Of a DNA stretch of 5,244 nt, positions 1 to 4,260 are shown piece by piece (within the stretch, counting starts at the first letter, position 1; each line of letters opens with the position of its first letter). The stretch is from Chryseobacterium gleum (GTDB lineage Bacteria > Bacteroidota > Bacteroidia > Flavobacteriales_D > Crocinitomicaceae), in NCBI GenBank assembly GCA_943326825.2, contig CALPUT020000206.1, positions 1-5,244 on the forward strand, given 5' to 3'. Both the position numbers and the translations under genes were made by a program. Below the pieces are notes generated by a model. That model had not been told where the DNA came from. It was given only the letters and a program-made list of their open reading frames with translations, and did not search any database.

Positions 1-2
1 AT

Positions 3-902
3 ACTCCTTTATGGATGTGTGAGATTTGCAATTGGACACCGAAATGTAAAAACTGTGATGTTTCTTTAACTTATCATAAGCAAACGAATACACTTAAATG
101 TCATTATTGTGGATACCTGACACCTCCTGTTGGCACTTGTTCTTGTTGTGGAAGTAATCGTTTAAAAATGTTGGGATTCGGAACTGAAAAAATCGAAGAT
201 GATTTATCAATTTTATTTCCGAATATCCGAATTCAACGAATGGATTTAGATACAACCCGTTCAAAAAACGCCTACGAAAACATTATTTCAGAATTTGAGA
301 ATAGAAATGTAGATGTGCTTATTGGAACTCAAATGGTAACAAAAGGACTAGATTTTGACAATGTGAGTTTAGTGGGTATTTTAGATGCTGATATGTTATT
401 AAATCGAAATGATTTTAGGGCATTCGAACGATCTTATCAATTAATGTCTCAAGTTGCAGGAAGATCTGGTAGAAAAAATAAACGTGGATCAGTAGTTATC
501 CAAACAGGTGATGTCGATAATTGGGTAATTCAAAAAGTAATCGATCATGACTACAAAGGTTTCTATGAAAGTGAAATTGTTGAACGTAAAAATTATTTCT
601 ACCCTCCTTTTTATAAAATAATTGAATTCACATTAAAACATAAAGATGAAAACTTGGTTAATCAAGCATCCAATGAGTTCGCTAAAAGTTTACGAGAAAT
701 ATTTAAAGAAAGGGTTTTAGGACCAGAATTCCCCGTTGTAGCAAGAGTAAATAATCAATTTATTAAAGTAATCAAATTGAAAATTGAACGTGATGCACCT
801 GAGAAAAAAATAAAGGAGCGCATAAATGAATTAATTGATTCATTTTTTAGCGCCCCTGTAAATAAGTCAATTCGACTGTTAATTGACGTAGATCCCGCTT
901 AA
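3..902 (+). CDS. priA: Primosomal protein N' (PriA helicase), C-terminal part, 5' end outside window
   Basis: PriA is a superfamily 2 DNA helicase that recognises abandoned replication forks and starts primosome and DnaB reloading. The reading frame is open back to the left edge, so the first in-window ATG (15) is internal and the N-terminal DNA-binding domain and Walker motifs are missing. Numbering from that Met, four Cys pairs (C2/C5, C11/C14, C29/C32, C42/C45, each CxxC) form the two-zinc insertion typical of PriA. A GFGTEKIEDDL segment follows at about 54-64. Helicase motif V (IGTQMVTKGLDF, 103-114), an LDAD segment (123-126) and motif VI (QVAGRSGR, 146-153) come next. The remainder to residue 295 fits the PriA C-terminal domain. 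No key residue is missing from the visible part. The gene is convergent with rpoD and its TAA overlaps the rpoD stop. Identification is firm because zinc motif and helicase motifs occur in the PriA order. Confidence 0.95.
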   Translation, partial: TPLWMCEICNWTPKCKNCDVSLTYHKQTNTLKCHYCGYLTPPVGTCSCCGSNRLKMLGFGTEKIEDDLSILFPNIRIQRMDLDTTRSKNAYENIISEFENRNVDVLIGTQMVTKGLDFDNVSLVGILDADMLLNRNDFRAFERSYQLMSQVAGRSGRKNKRGSVVIQTGDVDNWVIQKVIDHDYKGFYESEIVERKNYFYPPFYKIIEFTLKHKDENLVNQASNEFAKSLREIFKERVLGPEFPVVARVNNQFIKVIKLKIERDAPEKKIKERINELIDSFFSAPVNKSIRLLIDVDPA

Positions 903-1768
903 CCTAGGTATGTTTTCAACATCCGGCTTCGAGAAGTATGTTTTAACCTTCTAATTGCTTTTTCTTTTATTTGACGCACTCTTTCTCTCGTCAAGTCAAA
1001 TTTTTCACCGATTTCTTCTAATGTCAATGGATATTTTCCATTTAATCCATAATACATTTGAACAACATCGCATTCTCTTGATGTCAATGTTCTTAATGAA
1101 CGTTCAATATCTTTTTTCAATGATTCAGTTTCCAATTCACTATCTGGATTCGGCATACTTTCATTTGATAATAAATCATACATACTTGAACTAGAGTCAT
1201 CTCCCTCAACTAAAGAGGCATCCATAGAAACATGGCGCCCACTATTTGACAAAGATTGTCTTACATCTTCTGCAGAACATTCTAAAAAATCAGCCAATTC
1301 ATCTACAGAAGGTGGCCGCTCATTTTTCTGTTCTAATTCAGAATATGCTCTGTTTATTTTATTTATAATTCCAATTTTATTTAACGGTAAACGAACCATT
1401 CTTGCCTGCTCAGCTAATGCTTGCAAAATTGATTGACGAATCCACCAAACGGCATACGAAATAAATTTAAATCCTCTCGTTTCATCAAAACGCTCAGCGG
1501 CTTTAATTAATCCAATATTACCTTCATTTATTAAATCTGGAAGTGTCATTCCTTGATTTTGATACTGTTTAGCAACAGAAACAACAAAACGTAAGTTTGC
1601 ACGTGTTAAACGCTCCAAAGCTTTCTTATCACCATTTCTAATTTTTATAGCTAATTGAACTTCTTCATCAGCTGTAATCATATCTTCGCGACCAATCTCC
1701 TGTAAGTATTTATCAAGAGATGCTGTTTCTCTATTTGTTACTTGTTTGATAATTTTCAACTGTCTCAT
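899..1768 (-). CDS. rpoD: Primary (housekeeping) RNA polymerase sigma factor, RpoD/SigA, short Bacteroidota type
   Basis: This sigma-70 family factor directs RNA polymerase to housekeeping promoters. At 289 aa it lacks the long region 1.1 of E. coli RpoD, as is usual for Bacteroidota primary sigma factors. Visible parts are region 1.2 (about 17-48, SLDKYLQEIGRED), region 2 (about 52-122) with LINEGNIGLIKAAERFD and the -10 recognition helix KFISYAVWWIRQSILQ (101-116), region 3 (about 126-205), and region 4 (about 226-279) with helix-turn-helix LTLEEIGEKFDLTRERVRQ (248-266). An acidic, Ser-rich linker (VEGDDSSSS) lies between regions 3 and 4. The ATG start is at 1768, with no Shine-Dalgarno sequence before it. 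A TACTTTG element ends 4 nt upstream. The stop overlaps that of convergent priA, and the divergent neighbour is a phosphatase operon. A secondary sigma factor is possible but unlikely, because all canonical regions are well kept. Confidence 0.96.
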   Translation of the reverse strand: MRQLKIIKQVTNRETASLDKYLQEIGREDMITADEEVQLAIKIRNGDKKALERLTRANLRFVVSVAKQYQNQGMTLPDLINEGNIGLIKAAERFDETRGFKFISYAVWWIRQSILQALAEQARMVRLPLNKIGIINKINRAYSELEQKNERPPSVDELADFLECSAEDVRQSLSNSGRHVSMDASLVEGDDSSSSMYDLLSNESMPNPDSELETESLKKDIERSLRTLTSRECDVVQMYYGLNGKYPLTLEEIGEKFDLTRERVRQIKEKAIRRLKHTSRSRMLKTYLG

Positions 1769-1772
1769 GGCT

Positions 1773-1779
1773 CAAAGTA
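1773..1779 (-). promoter_or_regulatory. Candidate -7 promoter element of rpoD (TACTTTG)
   Basis: Read on the minus strand, TACTTTG ends 4 nt before the rpoD ATG (AGCC spacer). It resembles the Bacteroidota -7 consensus TAnnTTTG but is one base short between TA and TTTG. No TTG-type -33 element lies 17-23 nt upstream. The main support is position: the TTTG-to-ATG distance is nearly the same as at the phosphatase and truA starts. It is therefore a tentative call. Confidence 0.35.
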
Positions 1780-1803
1780 TTTAGTGAATAACTATTTCTT
1801 CTA

Positions 1804-1824
1804 TAACGATTAATTTAATCATTA
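1804..1824. repeat. Imperfect 21-bp palindrome upstream of rpoD
   Basis: TAACGATTAA, a central T, then TTAATCATTA: 9 of 10 positions are complementary. It lies about 36-56 bp upstream of the rpoD start, a position that would suit an operator or a -35-region activator site. The composition is almost pure A/T, so chance is a real alternative. No known regulator consensus is recognised. Confidence 0.3.
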
Positions 1825-2059
1825 GTTAATAATCTATTGCACAAAAAATGCTAAAATTTATAACTAAATGAGCAAACTACACTTCTCTTTGATTAAACGT
1901 TTGTTTTTCATCGAATATTTGAAATATTTTTCATAAAAGACTCAAAAACAGCGGGTAATTATTGGCTTTTAAATAGCTTTTTTTAGAGATTAAACTTTCA
2001 TTTTGATGATTAATCAAACTATTCACTAAATTGTTTTCAACCCTTTGATTTTCTTTACT

Positions 2060-2067
2060 TACTTTTG
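2060..2067 (+). promoter_or_regulatory. -7 promoter element (TACTTTTG) of the phosphatase-methyltransferase operon
   Basis: TACTTTTG matches the Bacteroidota -7 consensus TAnnTTTG exactly and is followed by CA, as is common in flavobacterial promoters. It ends only 4 nt before the ATG at 2072, so transcription should start at or within a few bases of the start codon. No well-spaced -33 TTG is present: TTG at 2031-2033 is 26 nt away and TTTG at 2044-2047 only 12 nt away. The element argues against the upstream TTG (2045) as the translation start. Confidence 0.6.
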
Positions 2068-2071
2068 CAGC

Positions 2072-2539
2072 ATGAAAATTTTAATGGTTTGTTTAGGAAA
2101 CATTTGTCGATCCCCATTAGCGGATGGGCTTTTGCGTAAAAAAGTTGCCGATTTAAATTTAGATGTGACTGTTTATTCGGCAGGAACAGCAGACTTTCAT
2201 ATTGGAGAAGAACCAGATTATAGAATGCGACAAACAGCAAAAAAGTTTGGATATTCAATAGATGAATTAAGAGGTCGTCAATTTGTTGTTTCTGATTTTG
2301 ATGAATTTGATGCTATTTATGCGATGGATAAAAGTAATTTTGCCAACATCATTAAATTAGCTCGAAACAAAGAAGATATTCAAAAAGTAAAATTGATATT
2401 AAATGAATCTCATCCTGGAAAAGATTTAGAAGTTCCTGATCCTTATTATGGAGGTGAACAAGGATTCATAGAAGTTTATAATTTATTAAATGAGGCGACA
2501 GATGTCATTTTAGCTTCAATCAAACATTTAAAAAAGTAA
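2072..2539 (+). CDS. Low-molecular-weight protein-tyrosine phosphatase family protein
   Basis: This cytoplasmic phosphatase family uses a cysteinyl-phosphate intermediate to hydrolyse phosphotyrosine, and some relatives act on phosphoarginine. The product is 155 aa, the usual family length. The catalytic P-loop C(X)5R-S is at the very N-terminus: Cys7-LGNIC-Arg13-Ser14. The general acid is Asp123 in the PDPYYGG segment, the family's conserved DP motif. YSAGT and YAMDKSN segments also fit. The ATG at 2072 was chosen because it puts the P-loop at the standard distance from the N-terminus. The in-frame TTG at 2045 would add nine residues and would lie upstream of the -7 element. The methyltransferase follows 2 bp after the stop, indicating one operon. 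No tyrosine kinase or capsule gene is nearby, so a role in polysaccharide export is not supported, and the physiological substrate is unknown. Confidence 0.92.
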   Translation: MKILMVCLGNICRSPLADGLLRKKVADLNLDVTVYSAGTADFHIGEEPDYRMRQTAKKFGYSIDELRGRQFVVSDFDEFDAIYAMDKSNFANIIKLARNKEDIQKVKLILNESHPGKDLEVPDPYYGGEQGFIEVYNLLNEATDVILASIKHLKK

Positions 2540-2541
2540 TT

Positions 2542-3279
2542 ATGTCTACAGAAGAAATCGTAAAAGGAAAAATTTATATGTTACCCTCAACACTTGGTGG
2601 TGAATCAGTAACGGATATTATTCCAGCGGATGTCATTTCAATTGCAACTAGCATTCGTTTTTTCGCTGTAGAAGACATTAAAATGGCGCGACGTTTACTC
2701 CGTAAGATGGATCGCGAATTCCCAATTGATGATTCTAAATTCTTTATTTTAAATAAAAAAACCCCAACTGACGAATTATACAAAATGTTAAAGCCTGTTT
2801 TAAATGGCGAAACAATGGCTGTAATATCAGATGCGGGTTGTCCTGGAGTTGCTGATCCAGGTGCTGAATTGGTTGCTTTGGCTCACGAACACGAAGTTGA
2901 AGTCTTACCATTAGTTGGACCTTCTTCTATTCTTTTAGGATTAATGGGAAGTGGTTTCAGTGGTCAACAATTTACGTTTCACGGTTACTTACCAAAAGAA
3001 CGTAAAGACAGAATTAAAAAAATGAAAGATTTCGAAGGAGATACTCGTAGAACAGGTGCTACACATATCTTTATGGATACTCCTTTTAGAAATATGAACG
3101 TATTAGATGATTTATTAAATGAATTATCTGATCAAACTAAATTATGTATTGCTTATAACTTGACAATTCCTGGAGGATCTGTTAAAACCTATTCTATTTC
3201 TGAATGGAGAGAAAAAGCATATGATTTAGAAAAAAATCCAACGATGTTTTTGATCGGTACAAGTCAGGCGAAAGGATGA
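2542..3279 (+). CDS. SAM-dependent methyltransferase of the RsmI/tetrapyrrole methylase family (short RsmI-like)
   Basis: RsmI methylates the 2'-OH of C1402 in 16S rRNA. This 245-residue protein has the same tetrapyrrole-methylase fold but is shorter than canonical RsmI (about 280 aa), with no room for the usual C-terminal extension. Visible motifs are an N-terminal GKIYMLPSTLG segment (9-19), FFAVEDIKMARRLL (40-53, where RsmI has an AED motif), the SAM-binding loop SDAGCPGVADPG (96-107), VLPLVGPSS (121-129) and FTFHGYLPKE (144-153). The SAM loop departs from RsmI's usual AGTP by having Cys in place of Thr. ATG 2542 fits the family start and lies 2 bp after the phosphatase stop, with no Shine-Dalgarno sequence, so translation is probably coupled. 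Methyltransferase family membership is firm. Whether C1402 is the target is uncertain, since Bacteroidota may carry this short form beside a canonical RsmI. Confidence 0.88.
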   Translation: MSTEEIVKGKIYMLPSTLGGESVTDIIPADVISIATSIRFFAVEDIKMARRLLRKMDREFPIDDSKFFILNKKTPTDELYKMLKPVLNGETMAVISDAGCPGVADPGAELVALAHEHEVEVLPLVGPSSILLGLMGSGFSGQQFTFHGYLPKERKDRIKKMKDFEGDTRRTGATHIFMDTPFRNMNVLDDLLNELSDQTKLCIAYNLTIPGGSVKTYSISEWREKAYDLEKNPTMFLIGTSQAKG

Positions 3280-3283
3280 TGAA

Positions 3284-3314
3284 ATTTTGGATTTTGGATT
3301 TTGGATTTTGGATT
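3284..3314. repeat. Heptamer tandem repeat (ATTTTGG), about 4.4 copies
   Basis: Four perfect consecutive copies of ATTTTGG at 3284-3290, 3291-3297, 3298-3304 and 3305-3311 are followed by a partial ATT. The array starts 5 bp after the methyltransferase stop. Perfect identity between copies suggests slippage or recent expansion. It is outside any reading frame of a supported gene. It has no hairpin-plus-T-tract shape, so it is not an intrinsic terminator. Confidence 0.9.
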
Positions 3315-3393
3315 AAACAATTAAATTAATTCATTTTCAATTTTAAAGATTAATAATTGAACCGAAAATTAGTCCGGAATAATAAAATCTAGC

Positions 3394-3430
3394 TTCTAAT
3401 ATCTAAAAGCGAAGCGATTCTAATATCTAA
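3394..3430. repeat. Direct repeat pair TTCTAATATCTAA around a tandem AGCGA block
   Basis: The 13-bp sequence TTCTAATATCTAA occurs at 3394-3406 and again, identically, at 3418-3430, a 24-bp period. Between them is AGCGA twice in tandem (3408-3417). Each 13-mer is itself a heptamer phase (TCTAATA then TCTAA). Together with the ATTTTGG array this makes the spacer before truA a repeat-dense stretch. The right copy lies 6 bp upstream of the truA -7 element, where a -33 box would be looked for. Confidence 0.85.
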
Positions 3431-3436
3431 TTTCCC

Positions 3437-3444
3437 TATATTTG
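3437..3444 (+). promoter_or_regulatory. -7 promoter element (TATATTTG) of truA
   Basis: TATATTTG is a perfect match to TAnnTTTG and is followed by CA. It ends 5 nt before the truA ATG at 3450, so the transcript is expected to be leaderless or nearly so. No TTG lies at the usual 17-23 nt upstream; that space is filled by the TCTAATA repeat block. The element shows truA has its own promoter despite sharing orientation with the upstream operon. Confidence 0.65.
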
Positions 3445-3449
3445 CAACC

Positions 3450-4184
3450 ATGCAACGGTATTATTTCGAAATCTCGTACAATGGAACTCCTTATTCTGGC
3501 TGGCAACGTCAACCGAAAGATAAATCTGTTCAGGAAGAAATTGAAAAATGCTTTACTAAATTGAATTCTAATCAACCGATTGAAATTGTAGGTTGTGGAA
3601 GAACAGATACTGGCGTTCATGCGCATCATTATATTTTTCATGTGGAGCTGCCTGAGTATTTCAATGTTGAAAATATTGTTTCGAAACTGAATCGAATGCT
3701 GCCATTTTCAATTGCGGTCCAAAACTGTTTTCCTGTATCTCAAGATGATCATGCAAGATTTAGCGCAACAGCTAGAACCTATCGTTATTTTATCAATTTC
3801 AAAAAAGATCCTTTCAAACAAGATCAAAGTCTTTATATACCTTATGCAATTGATTTCAATTTAATGAATGATGCCGCAAAACTATTAATTGGCACAAAAG
3901 ATTTTACTTCTTTTTCTAAATTACATACGGATGTAAAAACGAACATCTGCACTGTTACAAATGCAGTTTGGGTAAAAATTGATGAGGAAAATGCCTATTT
4001 TGAAATAACAGCTAATCGTTTTTTAAGAAATATGGTTAGAGCTACTGTTGGTACTTTATTAGATGTAGGGAAAGGAATCTTAGAGCCAAGTGAAATAAAC
4101 AGAATACTTGAAGAGATGAATAGATCTTCAGCTTCAACATCCATAGCTCCTCATGGCTTATATTTATGGAAAATTGAATATTAA
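3450..4184 (+). CDS. truA: tRNA pseudouridine(38-40) synthase TruA
   Basis: TruA converts uridines 38, 39 and 40 of the tRNA anticodon stem-loop to pseudouridine and acts in the cytoplasm as a homodimer without cofactor. The 244-aa product has the normal family length. It opens with YYFEISYNGTPYSGWQRQP (residues 4-22). The catalytic motif GCGRTDTGVHA (48-58) contains the nucleophile Asp53. ARFSATARTYRY (about 107-118) supplies the conserved Arg/Tyr region, and the C-terminal FLRNMVRATVGTLLDVG matches the second conserved TruA block. The ATG start places the first beta strand correctly and sits 5 nt after the -7 element. No Shine-Dalgarno sequence is present. The gene is followed by a hairpin terminator shared with the convergent surface-protein gene. 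No anomalies were seen. Confidence 0.97.
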   Translation: MQRYYFEISYNGTPYSGWQRQPKDKSVQEEIEKCFTKLNSNQPIEIVGCGRTDTGVHAHHYIFHVELPEYFNVENIVSKLNRMLPFSIAVQNCFPVSQDDHARFSATARTYRYFINFKKDPFKQDQSLYIPYAIDFNLMNDAAKLLIGTKDFTSFSKLHTDVKTNICTVTNAVWVKIDEENAYFEITANRFLRNMVRATVGTLLDVGKGILEPSEINRILEEMNRSSASTSIAPHGLYLWKIEY

Positions 4185-4204
4185 TTTTTTTAAAAATTAT
4201 ATAC

Positions 4205-4240
4205 AAAAAAAAAGCCGTTCCCACTCATGGGAACGGCTTT
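4205..4240. terminator. Intrinsic terminator, strong for the minus-strand gene and weaker for truA
   Basis: A perfect 12-bp stem (AAAGCCGTTCCC at 4211-4222, GGGAACGGCTTT at 4229-4240) encloses a 6-nt loop, ACTCAT. Nine As at 4205-4213 run up to and into the left arm, so on the minus strand the GC-rich stem ends in a run of nine Us. That is a classic Rho-independent terminator, 21 bp after the surface-protein stop. In the plus direction the stem is followed by TTT, CG, TATTTT, a poorer U-tract, so truA termination there may be less efficient. Confidence 0.93.
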
Positions 4241-4260
4241 CGTATTTTAAATCGAATCGA

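Larger units (their letters stand above)
1769..2071. other. 303-bp AT-rich divergent intergenic region between rpoD and the phosphatase operon
   Basis: No gene is supported here; the short open frames are AT-rich and show no family features. The region must hold promoters for rpoD (leftward) and the phosphatase operon (rightward), and candidate -7 elements sit at both ends. It contains an imperfect 21-bp palindrome (1804-1824) and a 9-bp inverted pair, TTTGATTAA at 1888-1896 and its complement at 2010-2018. A further promoter-like arrangement on the plus strand is TTTG (1888-1891), 22 nt, then AATATTTG (1914-1921), one mismatch from TAnnTTTG. It would give a leader of roughly 150 nt and is weak. 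No tRNA, rRNA or riboswitch fold was recognised. Confidence 0.7.

Noticed and set aside
955..1194. 79-codon open frame on the plus strand inside rpoD
   Set aside because: It is antisense to conserved sigma region 3/4 sequence, and its composition is what the complement of that coding sequence would give. It has no start signal or family resemblance.
1835..1843. TATTGCACA as a functional DnaA box marking oriC
   Set aside because: It is a single one-mismatch site in AT-rich DNA with no clear cluster of boxes. Another near-match at 1927-1935 (TTTTTCATA) also departs from the core. It is kept only as a low-interest hint.
2045..2071. In-frame TTG at 2045 as the phosphatase start, adding nine residues
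   Set aside because: The phosphatase P-loop normally begins within about ten residues of the start, which ATG 2072 gives. The -7 promoter element lies inside this extension, so it would probably not be transcribed.
2055..2783. Minus-strand open frames opposite the phosphatase (2055-2258) and methyltransferase (2574-2783)
   Set aside because: Both lie fully opposite well-supported conserved genes and show no domain features.
3368..3383. Imperfect palindrome centred on TCCGGA, and a weak GCTTC/GAAGC stem at 3392-3415, as a terminator of the phosphatase operon
   Set aside because: The palindrome has no loop and one mismatch. The second stem is only 5 bp with a 14-nt loop. Neither is followed by a T-tract, so no intrinsic terminator is supported in 3280-3449.
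3284..3430. CRISPR-like array in the truA upstream spacer
   Set aside because: The units are 7 and 13 bp, the heptamers have no spacers between them, and the 13-mer occurs only twice. No cas gene is nearby.
3420..4224. Minus-strand open frames opposite truA (3420-3641 and 4042-4224)
   Set aside because: Both are shadows of truA coding sequence. The second also runs across the terminator hairpin.
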